This document shows positions 49,040 through 57,507 of a DNA stretch of 64,000 bases, piece by piece. The translations under genes were made by a program, and so were the position numbers. The DNA is from Chromatiaceae bacterium (GTDB taxonomy: Bacteria > Pseudomonadota > Gammaproteobacteria > Chromatiales > Chromatiaceae), in the NCBI GenBank assembly GCA_024235315.1, contig JACKMP010000005.1, forward strand, positions 62,001 through 126,000, in the 5' to 3' direction. The notes beneath the pieces were generated by a model. That model did no database searches. It had not been told where the DNA came from and was given only the letters and a program-made list of their open reading frames with translations. The first letter of the stretch is position 1, and every line of letters starts with the position of its first letter.

Positions 49040-50083
49040 TCAGTCCATCAAATCGACCTTGATCCCGCGCTCCGCCAGCATCTCTGTCCTGTGCTGCAGG
49101 AAGCGTTGAAACGAAGGTTGCCAGCGATAGGCACCGGATACCACGTAATCGATCGCTCCATGCACGTGGAAAGCTCTCAGGTACGCCTCGGTGCGAAACA
49201 CCTCGTTGCCCTGCCTGTCGAAGAAAACCAGGCTCGGCGCATATTGGATGCCGAGTTCCCGTGCCCAGTCACGTGCACCGAGCTGGCGTCCGTCCGGCGT
49301 CTGCAGCGGGTCCGTGGAACGCAGGTCGACCTGTGCCACGTCGAGGTTTGTCAGCGCATATGCCAGTTCGCTGCGCGACAGGGTATCGCTATGCAGTTCG
49401 TCGCATGCGATGCAACTGCCTTGTTCGAACAGCACCAGCAACGGCCGCCCGTGGTCGCCGCGGTCAGCCAGTTTCAACGGGCTTGCGAGCGTACCGGGCA
49501 GGCTGCTCAGCTTCAGGTTCGCGGCCCTTGGTGACGCTGAGGCGAAGAAATCCGCGAAGCTCCCCTTTCGCTCATGCCTGCCGGCCACGAAATCGAGTGC
49601 CACCGCGAACTTGTGCGGGGCGAAATACCCATTGATCCGCAACACCACATCACCGCTTTCGTCGAGAAACAGCAGCGTCGGTGTGTATTGCACCCGCAGT
49701 GCCGCGGCAAAGGCCTTTTCGGTCGTCAGCGCGCCCTGCAGATCCGTCACCTCGCGGTCACCCCACATGTTGATGGCAATGACATCAAAGCCCTGTTGCG
49801 TCTTTTCCGCGATCTCCCTGTTGCCGAAATTGTCATTGAGCAGTTTCGCGCAGTATGGGCAGCCATCCTGGTAGAAATAGAGCAGTACTCTCCTGCCAGT
49901 CGTCGTCGCCTCAGCGATGTCTTCGCGGATATCGAGGAATGACTCCTTGAACCAAGCCGGCTTCTCCTGGTACCCGGGGTTCACCATCCCCGCGCCGAGG
50001 GCCGCGCCGTCCACTGGCGCCTCTGCCGCATTAGCCGACATGCCAGCCAGCAAAAGGACCAGCCATGGGATCACGATATGCAT
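49040..50083 (-). CDS. Periplasmic double-thioredoxin protein (SoxW-like)
   Basis: 347 residues. Signal peptide 1-19 (WLVLLLAGMSANA). Two thioredoxin-like domains: the first with YFYQDGCPYCAKL (CPYC, about residue 75) and cis-Pro YTPTLLFLDESG; the second with FEQGSCIACDEL (CIAC, about residue 225) and YAPSLVFFDRQG. The first resembles SoxW/DsbE-type thioredoxins. A role in keeping Sox or cytochrome proteins reduced is plausible. ATG 50083 is chosen; the longer frame upstream has no signal peptide and is noncoding. Confidence 0.85.
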   Translation of the reverse strand: MHIVIPWLVLLLAGMSANAAEAPVDGAALGAGMVNPGYQEKPAWFKESFLDIREDIAEATTTGRRVLLYFYQDGCPYCAKLLNDNFGNREIAEKTQQGFDVIAINMWGDREVTDLQGALTTEKAFAAALRVQYTPTLLFLDESGDVVLRINGYFAPHKFAVALDFVAGRHERKGSFADFFASASPRAANLKLSSLPGTLASPLKLADRGDHGRPLLVLFEQGSCIACDELHSDTLSRSELAYALTNLDVAQVDLRSTDPLQTPDGRQLGARDWARELGIQYAPSLVFFDRQGNEVFRTEAYLRAFHVHGAIDYVVSGAYRWQPSFQRFLQHRTEMLAERGIKVDLMD

Positions 50084-50326
50084 AAACACTCCGACTAATG
50101 GCGACCTGGGACCGACCCGGCCCGCAACGGGAAAATTATGCCCGCCGGACATGCCGGCTACGCTGGTTTTGTCTAATATGCCGGAAAGCTGCCGCCGAAC
50201 AGGGTTCCCAAGAAACGCCATTGTTCCGGCATATGGGAATTTCGAGTAAGGGTCAAAAACCGACACTATCTCGTCACTGCGGCTGCGAGCTTCATCAAGC
50301 TGTTGTTTTAAATACAAAAAGAATAT

Positions 50327-50343
50327 CTGGCACGAGTTTCGCT
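50327..50343 (+). promoter_or_regulatory. Sigma-54 promoter of the GGDEF gene
   Basis: CTGGCACGAGTTTCGCT matches the sigma-54 consensus YTGGCACGRNNNTTGCW at every fixed base except one (TC for TT before GC). GG and GC are 12 bases apart as required for -24/-12. The predicted start is near 50354, 27 bases before the ATG, and GGGAA serves as ribosome site. Activation would need an enhancer-binding protein. The rest of the 50084-50380 gap has inverted repeats near 50145-50200 of unclear role. Confidence 0.7.
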
Positions 50344-50380
50344 TTACGAATGCTGTCTTTACAGCTATCGGGAATGCAGA

Positions 50381-51292
50381 ATGGAAACGCTCGGCCATAT
50401 CCATACAGGCAACCTTGCATTGGTCAATCCACTTCAGACGCACGGCACTGTCTTCCCGACCGCCCCCGAAAATCTGGGGCCGCGGGTCCTGGAGCTTTCG
50501 AGCATCCTGCAAACAACGCTGGATGTCGAGGCGCAGATCGAACTGTTCGGCAAGGAGATCCAGCGTTACCTGGCGATCGACGGCCTGCAGTACACACTGC
50601 CCAACGACGAAAGCACGGTGCACTACGGCCGCGAGGCCTCGCATCGCGCCACTTACGATCTCAAACTCGAGGACAAGACACTCGGCAGCATCAGGGTCTG
50701 TCGTGAGGTGCCTTTCGTCGACAAGGAAATACGCTCGCTGGAGAATCTGCTGTGCGCGCTGGTCTATCCCCTGCGCAACGCACTGAGCTACAAGCAGGCC
50801 GTGGAACTGGCATCACGTGACCCCTTGACCGGCGTCTACAACCGCATGGCCCTCAAGGGTTCACTGGCCCGCGAAGTCGATCTCGCGCAACGCCAGGACC
50901 TGCCGCTAAGCGTGCTGGTAATCGACATCGATCATTTCAAGCAGTTCAACGACCTCCACGGCCATACCTTTGGGGACGACGTGCTGGTGGCGGTGTCACA
51001 GACGATCGCCAACACGGTCCGGCGCAGTGATCTGTTGTTTCGTTTCGGCGGTGAGGAGTTCGTCGTCCTCGCCAGCCACACGGCAGAAGAAGGCGCCATG
51101 CTGCTGGCGGAACGCATTCGGCAGAACATCGCAGCATTGACCACGGTGCGTGGACGCGATGCCGCAATAACCGTCAGCGTGGGTATCGCACGCCTGCAAG
51201 GCAAGGAACAGGCTGACAGATTTTTCGAGCGTGCCGACAAAGCACTGTATGCGGCCAAGAACAACGGTCGCAACCGCAGCGTCCTCGCTTAG
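50381..51292 (+). CDS. Diguanylate cyclase with N-terminal sensor domain
   Basis: 303 residues, cytosolic. Residues 30-135 look like a GAF-like sensor (TTLDVEAQIELFGKEIQRYLAIDGLQYTLPND). The GGDEF domain has RDPLTGVYNRMAL, VIDIDHFKQFND and the site RFGGEEFVVL, so synthesis of cyclic-di-GMP should be intact. I see no RxxD inhibitory site five residues before GGEEF (RRSDLLF has R-S-D). Expression is probably sigma-54-dependent. Stop overlaps the convergent glycosylase gene by four bases. Confidence 0.9.
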   Translation: METLGHIHTGNLALVNPLQTHGTVFPTAPENLGPRVLELSSILQTTLDVEAQIELFGKEIQRYLAIDGLQYTLPNDESTVHYGREASHRATYDLKLEDKTLGSIRVCREVPFVDKEIRSLENLLCALVYPLRNALSYKQAVELASRDPLTGVYNRMALKGSLAREVDLAQRQDLPLSVLVIDIDHFKQFNDLHGHTFGDDVLVAVSQTIANTVRRSDLLFRFGGEEFVVLASHTAEEGAMLLAERIRQNIAALTTVRGRDAAITVSVGIARLQGKEQADRFFERADKALYAAKNNGRNRSVLA

Positions 51293-51975
51293 GTACTCGA
51301 CGCCTGACCGCAGCGCCGCCCGGTGGGGCAGACTGCGGCCAGCGCACAGCGTGGGCAATGCGGCACCTTTCGACACGCCTCCTTGGCATGTATCACGATC
51401 AGTGCGTGAAATTGCTTGAACAATTCAACGTCGGCCGGTAGCTCACGCTCGAAACCCAGCCTCAGCTCCTCGTAGGTCTCCGCCCCCTGCACCAGTTCGA
51501 ATCGCGTCAGCAGGCGTCTCGTATAGGTGTCGATCACGAATACCGGTCGATCGAATGCATACAACAGGATGTCGTCAGCAGTCTCCGGACCCACGCCTTT
51601 TACTCCGAGCAACCCCGCACGCTGACTCTCCATCAACTGCTGTGCAAACGCGTCGAGCCCGCCCTGCCGCTCGAGAAACACGCACAGATTGAGTAGCCGC
51701 TGCGTCTTGACGTTGTAGTAGCCGGAGGGCCGGATCGCTTCGGACAAGGTCGCCGGGTCAGCCGCCAGTATCGCAGGCAACGTCAGCAGATCCGCCGCCT
51801 TGAGCCGCTCGATGGCCCTTTCGACGTTGGTCCAGGCGGCGTTCTGGGTAAGCACCGCTCCGACGATGATCTCAAATGCGGAATCGGCCGGCCACCACGG
51901 CTGCACGCCGTACAGTTCCTGCAGGTAAGTGAAGATCGTCGGCAAGATGCCGACGGGAGGATGGAACCGTGCCAC
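51289..51975 (-). CDS. Endonuclease III-related glycosylase (COG2231 type)
   Basis: 228 residues, HhH-GPD fold with a C-terminal Fe-S loop (CRKVPHCPRCALAAVC). LLGVKGVGPETADDILLYA is the helix-hairpin-helix; the Nth catalytic lysine position (VGRKTA) is Glu (VGPETA). The catalytic Asp region VIDTYTRRLLTR is intact. This pattern is that of COG2231, the group of Helicobacter MagIII (3-methyladenine glycosylase), except that the cluster is kept. GTG 51975 is a tentative start; TTG near 51941 is the alternative. It follows rluB by 16 bases. Confidence 0.8.
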   Translation of the reverse strand: MARFHPPVGILPTIFTYLQELYGVQPWWPADSAFEIIVGAVLTQNAAWTNVERAIERLKAADLLTLPAILAADPATLSEAIRPSGYYNVKTQRLLNLCVFLERQGGLDAFAQQLMESQRAGLLGVKGVGPETADDILLYAFDRPVFVIDTYTRRLLTRFELVQGAETYEELRLGFERELPADVELFKQFHALIVIHAKEACRKVPHCPRCALAAVCPTGRRCGQASST

Positions 51976-51991
51976 GTGCCGGCCTGTCGTT

Positions 51992-52837
51992 TCAGCGCCT
52001 GCCGCGCGGCTTCCAGGGCGAGGCGGCGGGCGCCGCCTTTTTCGCTGTCGATTTCTTGCGCAGGCGGCCCCAGGGGCGTCTGTCATTGATCTCCACGACC
52101 TTCAACAGGGCGCGTTGTTCATCACCGTCCAGCTCGCGCCACTGTCCGGCCTTGACGCTGCTGTCGAGGATGATCGGTCCATAGCGCACGCGCTTGAGGC
52201 GCGATACCGTGACCCCGACCGCCTCCCAAAGGCGGCGCACCTCGCGTTTGCGGCCTTCCATGATGACAAGGTGAAACCAGCGGTTGCTGCCTTCCCCCCC
52301 AGCATCGACCACGTCTTCGAAGCGCGCAGGCCCATCTTCGAGCTGCACGCCGCTCACCAGTTGCCTGACCATTTCCGGCGTGACCTCACCGTTGACCCGC
52401 ACGGCGTATTCGCGGTCGATCTGGGTACGTGGGTGCATAAGACGGTTCGCCAGCTCACCATCGTTGGTGAGCAGCAGCAAACCTGCACTGTTCACGTCCA
52501 GGCGACCCACCGCAATCCAGCGCCCGGTCGGCAGGCGCGGCAGGTGTTCAAACACCGTCTTGCGTCCTTCCGGGTCGTTGCGGGTAACCAGTTCACCCTC
52601 GGGTTTGTTGTAGATGATCACGAAACGCTGATCGCTCACCAGACGTTTGCCGCCGACCGGCCGGCCGCCGATTTCGATACGATCGTCGGGTGTCGCGCGG
52701 TCACCGAGTTTGGCGACGGCGCCATTGACCTTGACCCGGCCCTCGCTGATCAACGTCTCCAGATGACGCCTCGACCCCAGGCCGGCATTGGCCAGGAGTT
52801 TTTGCAGTCTTTCGCCTGCCGGCTGCTTGGGCTTCAT
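51992..52837 (-). CDS. rluB: 23S rRNA pseudouridine synthase B
   Basis: 281 residues. Modifies U2605 of 23S rRNA. N-terminal S4 domain (ERLQKLLANAGLGSRRHLETLISEGRVKVNG), catalytic Asp in VGRLDVNSAGLLLLTNDGEL, then MEGRKREVRRLWEAVG. The basic C-terminal tail (GRLRKKSTAKKAAPAAS) is typical. Start overlaps the scpB stop. Confidence 0.94.
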   Translation of the reverse strand: MKPKQPAGERLQKLLANAGLGSRRHLETLISEGRVKVNGAVAKLGDRATPDDRIEIGGRPVGGKRLVSDQRFVIIYNKPEGELVTRNDPEGRKTVFEHLPRLPTGRWIAVGRLDVNSAGLLLLTNDGELANRLMHPRTQIDREYAVRVNGEVTPEMVRQLVSGVQLEDGPARFEDVVDAGGEGSNRWFHLVIMEGRKREVRRLWEAVGVTVSRLKRVRYGPIILDSSVKAGQWRELDGDEQRALLKVVEINDRRPWGRLRKKSTAKKAAPAASPWKPRGRR

Positions 52838-53697
52838 CGCTGCTCGTCGCCCACTTCGGCTTCGGCTTCGGCTTCGGCTTCGGCTTCGGCTTCGGCTTCG
52901 GCTTCGGCTTCGGCTTCGGCTTCGGCTTCGGCTTCGGCTTCGGCTTCGGCTTCGGCTTCGGCTTCGGCTTCGGCTTCGGCTTCGGCTTCGGCTTCGGCTT
53001 CGGCTTCGGCTTCGGCTTCGGCTTCGGCTTCGGCTTCGGCTTCGGCTTCGGCAAGAGTGTCCTGTTCGTCCGATGGCGCAACCGCCGCGTCGACGTCTTG
53101 TGCAGCCACCGCCTCCGGATCCGTGACGCGGTCCGGGTCGTTCAGATCGAGCTCGCGATTGATCTCATCCAGATCGCGAAGTTCGGCCAGCGTCGGCAAC
53201 TCATCGAGCGACTTCAGGCCGAAATAATCGAGAAACTCGCGTGTCGTCCCATACAGGGAGGGCCTGCCCGGGACGTCGCGGTGACCGACCACACGCACCC
53301 ATTCGCGCTCCATCAGGGTCTTGACGATATTCGTACTCACCGCCACACCACGGATATCCTCGATCTCACCACGCGTGATCGGCTGGCGATACGCGATCAG
53401 TGCCAGCGTCTCCATCAGTGCCCGCGAATAACGTGCAGGCCGCTCGTCCCACAGCCGCGATACCCAGGCCGAGCAGGCGGCGCCGACCTGAATTCGCCAA
53501 CCGCTGGCGACCTCCGCAATCTCGATTCCGCGGCCCTGATAGTCGGCGGCAAGTTGCTCCAGCACCGCACGCAGCTGTTTCTTGTCGGGGCACTCGATTT
53601 CGTTGAACAGATTCTGGATCGCTTCCAGCGACAACGGCCTGCCCGCTGCCAGCAGTGCAGCCTCGACAATATTCTTGAGTTCAGTCGGTTCCGACAT
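52834..53697 (-). CDS. scpB: Segregation and condensation protein B with Glu-Ala tail
   Basis: 287 residues. Residues 1-190 are the two winged-helix domains of ScpB (VEAALLAAGRPLSLEAIQNLF; ALIAYRQPITRGEIEDIRGV; GRPSLYGTTREFLDYFGL). Binds ScpA and Smc in chromosome condensation. After a short acidic linker the C-terminus is an unbroken run of 33 Glu-Ala dipeptides encoded by a perfect hexanucleotide repeat, ending VGDEQR. The tail is acidic and probably a long helix or disordered; its length should vary by two residues per repeat. ATG 53697. Confidence 0.95.
   Translation of the reverse strand: MSEPTELKNIVEAALLAAGRPLSLEAIQNLFNEIECPDKKQLRAVLEQLAADYQGRGIEIAEVASGWRIQVGAACSAWVSRLWDERPARYSRALMETLALIAYRQPITRGEIEDIRGVAVSTNIVKTLMEREWVRVVGHRDVPGRPSLYGTTREFLDYFGLKSLDELPTLAELRDLDEINRELDLNDPDRVTDPEAVAAQDVDAAVAPSDEQDTLAEAEAEAEAEAEAEAEAEAEAEAEAEAEAEAEAEAEAEAEAEAEAEAEAEAEAEAEAEAEAEAEAEVGDEQR
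52855..53052. repeat. Perfect 33-copy hexanucleotide repeat in scpB
   Basis: 198 bases of uninterrupted TTCGGC (plus strand), GCCGAA read in scpB. Because the unit is six bases, slippage keeps the frame and changes the number of Glu-Ala pairs. No interruptions or synonymous changes are seen, which argues for recent expansion or active slippage. Confidence 0.97.
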
Positions 53698-53699
53698 CG

Positions 53700-54515
53700 T
53701 TAGCCACCACGTGCCCGGACATGAATCGGCGCATAGGATTCGGCCTGCACCAACTCGACCAGTTGCTGTTTGATGAGTTCGAGGATCGCCATGAAGGTCA
53801 CCACGACACCCTGGCGACCCTCGCTGATATCGAACAGATCGGTAAACTGGGTGAAGCGGTCGGTCGTGACGCATTCCAGCACCCGGCTCATACGTTCGCG
53901 CAGTGACAGGGGTTCGCGCGCGATATGGTGGCTGCTGAACATGTCTGCACGATGCAGGACATCCTTGAGTGCCAGCAACACCTCTTTCAGGTCGACGTCC
54001 GGCGGTTTCTGATCGACGTGCTTGAATGGCACCTCGGCCACCACGGGAAAGACATCGCGTCCGATCTGCGGCAGCTCGTTGATATCCTCCGCCGCCTGCT
54101 TGAAACGCTCGTACTCCTGCAGACGCCTGATCAGCTCTGCCCGCGGATCGTGCTCGTCGTCATCCTCGCTCTGCGGACGTGGCAGCAACATGCGTGACTT
54201 GATCTCGGCGAGCATCGCCGCCATCACCAGGTATTCCGCCGCCAGTTCCAGGCGCATGTCCTGCATCAGCTCGATGTACTCCATGTACTGTTGCGTGATG
54301 TCGGCGATCGGGATATCGAGGATGTCGAGATTCTGCCGCCGTATCAGGTACAGCAGCAGATCGAGCGGGCCTTCGAAGGCATCGAGAAACACCTCGAGTG
54401 CGTCCGGCGGGATGTAAAGATCCTTGGGCAGCGCGTATTGCGGCTGCCCCTGCACCACGGCGAACGGCATTTCCTGCTGTTGTGGCGCGACGGCTTCGGC
54501 CTGTGGTTCGGTCAA
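53700..54515 (-). CDS. scpA: Segregation and condensation protein A
   Basis: 271 residues. Kleisin subunit: N-terminal FEGPLDLLLYLIRRQNLDILDIPIADITQQYMEYI (Smc head contact), middle acidic helices that bind ScpB, and C-terminal winged helix (GRQGVVVTFMAILELIKQQLVELVQ). Two bases before scpB. Downstream of trpS. Confidence 0.95.
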   Translation of the reverse strand: MTEPQAEAVAPQQQEMPFAVVQGQPQYALPKDLYIPPDALEVFLDAFEGPLDLLLYLIRRQNLDILDIPIADITQQYMEYIELMQDMRLELAAEYLVMAAMLAEIKSRMLLPRPQSEDDDEHDPRAELIRRLQEYERFKQAAEDINELPQIGRDVFPVVAEVPFKHVDQKPPDVDLKEVLLALKDVLHRADMFSSHHIAREPLSLRERMSRVLECVTTDRFTQFTDLFDISEGRQGVVVTFMAILELIKQQLVELVQAESYAPIHVRARGG

Positions 54516-54533
54516 GGAAGATAGTCCGGCTGG

Positions 54534-55748
54534 TCAGTAGTCGAGCGACATCGCATGACGCACCTCTTCCATCGTCTCGCGCGCCACCTCGCGTGCGCGT
54601 TCGCAGCCCTCGTTGACGATGTTGTGCACCAGGTCGGGCTGGGCTGCATATTCGCGACCGCGCTCCTGGATTGGCTTCAGTTCGGCGAGCACGGCGTCGA
54701 TCACCGGCTGCTTGCACTCGATGCAACCGATGCCGGCGGACCTGCAACCCTGTTGCACCCAGTCCTTGACCGCCTCGTCCGAGTACACCTGGTGAAACTG
54801 CCAGACCGGGCAGATTTCCGGATTGCCCGGGTCGGTACGACGTACCCGCGCCGGGTCGGTCGGCATGGTGCGCATCTGTTTCTCGACATCCGCCGGCGAT
54901 GCATCCAACGCAATGGTGTTGCCGTACGACTTGGACATCTTCTGTCCATCCAGACCCGGCATCTTGGCCGCCTTTGTCAGCAAAGGCTGCGGCTCGGGAA
55001 GAATCACCATACCGCCTCCCTCGAGGTAGCCGAACAGGCGGTCCCGGTCAGCGATGCCGATATTCTGTTGCGACTCCAGCAGCGCCCGCGCCGCGGCCAG
55101 GGCCTCCTCGTCGCCCTGCTCCTGGAACGAACGCCGATAGCCGTGGTACAGCTTGGCGTTCTTCTTGCCCATCTTCTTGATCGCCTGCTCGGCCTTGTCT
55201 TCGAAGTCCGGCTCGCGGCCATAGATATGGTTGAAGCGACGCGCGACCTCGCGCGTCAGCTCGACGTGCACCACCTGGTCCTCGCCAACCGGCACCAGGC
55301 CGGCCCGATAAACCAGGATGTCAGCCGACTGCAGCAGTGGATAGCCGAGGAAACCGTAGGTCGAGAGGTCCTTTTCCTTCAGTCTTTCCTGCTGATCCTT
55401 GTAGGTCGGCACCCGCTCCAGCCAACCGAGAGGGGTGATCATCGACAGCAGGAGGTGTAGTTCGGCGTGTTCGGGCACACGGGACTGGACAAACAGGGTC
55501 GCCTCGCCCGGGTTGACACCGGCAGCCAGCCAGTCGATGACCATGTCCCAGGTACTTTGCGGGATCATGCTCGGATCGTCGTAGTGCGTGGTCAGCGCGT
55601 GCCAGTCGGCGACGAAAAAGAAACACTGGTACTCGTGCTGCAGCTCGACCCAGTTTTTCAGAACGCCATGGTAGTGCCCGAGGTGCAGGCGTCCTGTCGG
55701 GCGCATGCCGGACAATACGCGGGCATGTTGTGCAGCAACAGCGGCCAA
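54534..55748 (-). CDS. trpS: Tryptophanyl-tRNA synthetase
   Basis: 404 residues, class I. HIGH-type motif GRLHLGHYHG, KMSKS in GQKMSKSYGN. SGMRPTGRLHLGH is the TrpS type. There is an insertion with CPVWQFHQVYSDEAVKDWVQQGCRSAGIGCIECK, a cysteine cluster seen in the longer proteobacterial form. Lies between the M50 protease gene and scpA, 18 bases from scpA. Confidence 0.96.
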   Translation of the reverse strand: MAAVAAQHARVLSGMRPTGRLHLGHYHGVLKNWVELQHEYQCFFFVADWHALTTHYDDPSMIPQSTWDMVIDWLAAGVNPGEATLFVQSRVPEHAELHLLLSMITPLGWLERVPTYKDQQERLKEKDLSTYGFLGYPLLQSADILVYRAGLVPVGEDQVVHVELTREVARRFNHIYGREPDFEDKAEQAIKKMGKKNAKLYHGYRRSFQEQGDEEALAAARALLESQQNIGIADRDRLFGYLEGGGMVILPEPQPLLTKAAKMPGLDGQKMSKSYGNTIALDASPADVEKQMRTMPTDPARVRRTDPGNPEICPVWQFHQVYSDEAVKDWVQQGCRSAGIGCIECKQPVIDAVLAELKPIQERGREYAAQPDLVHNIVNEGCERAREVARETMEEVRHAMSLDY

Positions 55749-55757
55749 GAGAATCTC

Positions 55758-56438
55758 CTAGGGAAACAAGCTCGGAAGTATACCCAACACCAAGTCCGAA
55801 CCGGGCATTAGTTTGATTGCACCAAACACCACGGGGCCGAGAATCATCCCTATCACGCCACTGATCAGCAGCGCGATCAGAATGATCATTCCGTAAGGTT
55901 CAATGCGGGCAAAGTGCCTGGCCAGCCGAATCGGCAGGACACCGGTCAGGATGCGCCCCCCATCGAGCGGCGGGACCGGCAACAGGTTTATCGCCATCAG
56001 CACCATATTGACGAACACCCCGGCAACCGCCATCAGCAGCAATGGAATCGCCACCGCCTCTGCGGTATGCACCAGGGAATGCGCGAGCAACAGGACGGCC
56101 GACCACAGCAGTGCCATCAGCAGGTTCACACCCGGCCCGGCGGCCGCCACGATCGCCATATCCCGCTTTGGCGAATGCAAGCGACCGATCGACACAGGCA
56201 CCGGCTTTGCCCATCCGATGAGGAATCCCGTAAAGCTCAGCATCAGGATCGGCACCAGGATGGTACCGACCAGGTCGATATGTGGCAGTGGATTGAAGGT
56301 GATCCGCCCCAGGTCCCGGGCGGTCGGATCACCGAGCCGGTTGGCCACCCAGCCGTGCGCGGCCTCATGCACTGTGACAGCGAATATCAGCGGCAGTGCC
56401 CAGATGGCGACGCGTTGCGCCAGGTTCAGTTCTTCCAT
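55758..56438 (-). CDS. Site-2-protease-like M50 membrane metalloprotease
   Basis: 226 residues, about six membrane helices. Zinc motif HEAAH in FAVTVHEAAHGWVANRLGD and the third ligand Asp in NLLPVPPLDGGRIL. It lacks PDZ or CBS domains, so it is the minimal YwhC/FprA-type group; substrates unknown. ATG 56438 (MEELNLAQRVAIW) is the family start. It precedes trpS by nine bases, probably one operon. Confidence 0.88.
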   Translation of the reverse strand: MEELNLAQRVAIWALPLIFAVTVHEAAHGWVANRLGDPTARDLGRITFNPLPHIDLVGTILVPILMLSFTGFLIGWAKPVPVSIGRLHSPKRDMAIVAAAGPGVNLLMALLWSAVLLLAHSLVHTAEAVAIPLLLMAVAGVFVNMVLMAINLLPVPPLDGGRILTGVLPIRLARHFARIEPYGMIILIALLISGVIGMILGPVVFGAIKLMPGSDLVLGILPSLFP

Positions 56439-56715
56439 GCGCGCGATTATATCGCCGGGCCGATGTCGCAGTGCGGACATTCCGGTGACGACCCAATCTG
56501 CTGGCAGTTTTTTGACGTCTGGCAAGATCTGCCCCAGCCACGTCAGAAATCTTTACACCGCGTCACATTTGGGAAAGCGCTTACTTGGGAAACTAGTTCA
56601 ATATCCTGTTTTTACTTGTGTTTCATTGCCTTTTTACGCTTATGGCTGGCTTTATGCCTGTTACGGGCAAATGCCTCGAATAAAGATGGCGCGGACTGAA
56701 GTGAGTCATCGGGAA

Positions 56716-57507
56716 ATGACAAAACTTCGGGAAATACTGAGTCACCTGAGCCTTGTTGCAATTCTGGGCACCGGCCTGGTGCCGACGGCCGCGGCGACGC
56801 CAATCAATACGCGCAGCGCGTTCAAGGCAGAGGTCGCCGAGGCTGACCTCGTCCTCAGCCGCCAGGGCTTCAACCAGGTCGAAAACGCCAAAAACGGCGG
56901 ACAGCGTTCATTTGCCACGACGGCACTGGATCTGGGCGACTTCAGCATGCGAATGGAAAGCGACGAAGATGTCAGAACACCGAAGTTCAAGAAGCTCAGG
57001 AACGGCAAACGCGTCGGCCTCAACCGCGTGACCAAAAAAGCCTGGCTGCGCGTGAACAAGACAAAGTTCGCCCGCGTGAAGATCAAGAACGGGGTCGACC
57101 TGGTACTGGAATTCGACGACCCGATCTACGCGTTCGGGGCCACGTTCCGGGGCCTGAACAACGGCACTGCGGATACCACCATCGTGCTGCAGGAGCTGAC
57201 GGGCACCGATCCGATCGAACTGGATCCCTCCAAGACTCTGCGCAACACGAGCAAGTCGTTCTTCGGCTTCGTTTCCGATGTCGGCATCACATCGATCACC
57301 TTCACCGGGCACGATGTCTTCGGCATGGACGGCCTGATATTCGGGAAGAAACCGATACTCGCCGCCCTGCCGACCAGTCTCGTCCTGCAGGACAATGCCG
57401 TACCGCTTCCTGGCACCCTGTTACTGATCGGCCTCGGCCTGCTCGGGGCGAGCGCTGCCCGCTTGCGCCGGCAGCACCCGGTCGGATCGACGCCTAACGG
57501 GGTTTGA
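56716..57507 (+). CDS. Exported protein with PEP-CTERM-like sorting tail
   Basis: 263 residues. Signal peptide near 9-31 (SLVAILGTGLVPTAAATP). The middle is a beta-rich domain (GNGKRVGLNRV-type basic segment, DLVLEFDDPIYAFGATFRGL, DVGITSITFTGHDVFGMDGLIFG). The C-terminus VPLPGTLLLIGLGLLGASAARLRR is a PEP-CTERM-type signal: V-P-x-P, one hydrophobic span, then arginines. Exosortase would process it. Convergent with an XrtA-type ATPase gene with 14 bases of overlap between ends. ATG 56686 is an alternative start. The 56439-56715 gap holds AT-rich sequence and no obvious sigma-54 site. Confidence 0.8.
   Translation: MTKLREILSHLSLVAILGTGLVPTAAATPINTRSAFKAEVAEADLVLSRQGFNQVENAKNGGQRSFATTALDLGDFSMRMESDEDVRTPKFKKLRNGKRVGLNRVTKKAWLRVNKTKFARVKIKNGVDLVLEFDDPIYAFGATFRGLNNGTADTTIVLQELTGTDPIELDPSKTLRNTSKSFFGFVSDVGITSITFTGHDVFGMDGLIFGKKPILAALPTSLVLQDNAVPLPGTLLLIGLGLLGASAARLRRQHPVGSTPNGV

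Noticed and set aside
52861..53052. CRISPR array
   Set aside because: The repeats here, and those at 1256-1750, lack unique spacers and cas genes. They are a microsatellite and REP elements.
52701..53126. Lys-Pro and Leu-Arg repeat proteins
   Set aside because: Other-frame readings of the scpB hexanucleotide repeat; only the Glu-Ala frame is part of a real gene.
56439..56715. Sigma-54 promoter for the PEP-CTERM gene
   Set aside because: TGGCA occurs twice, but no GC lies at the required 12-base distance.
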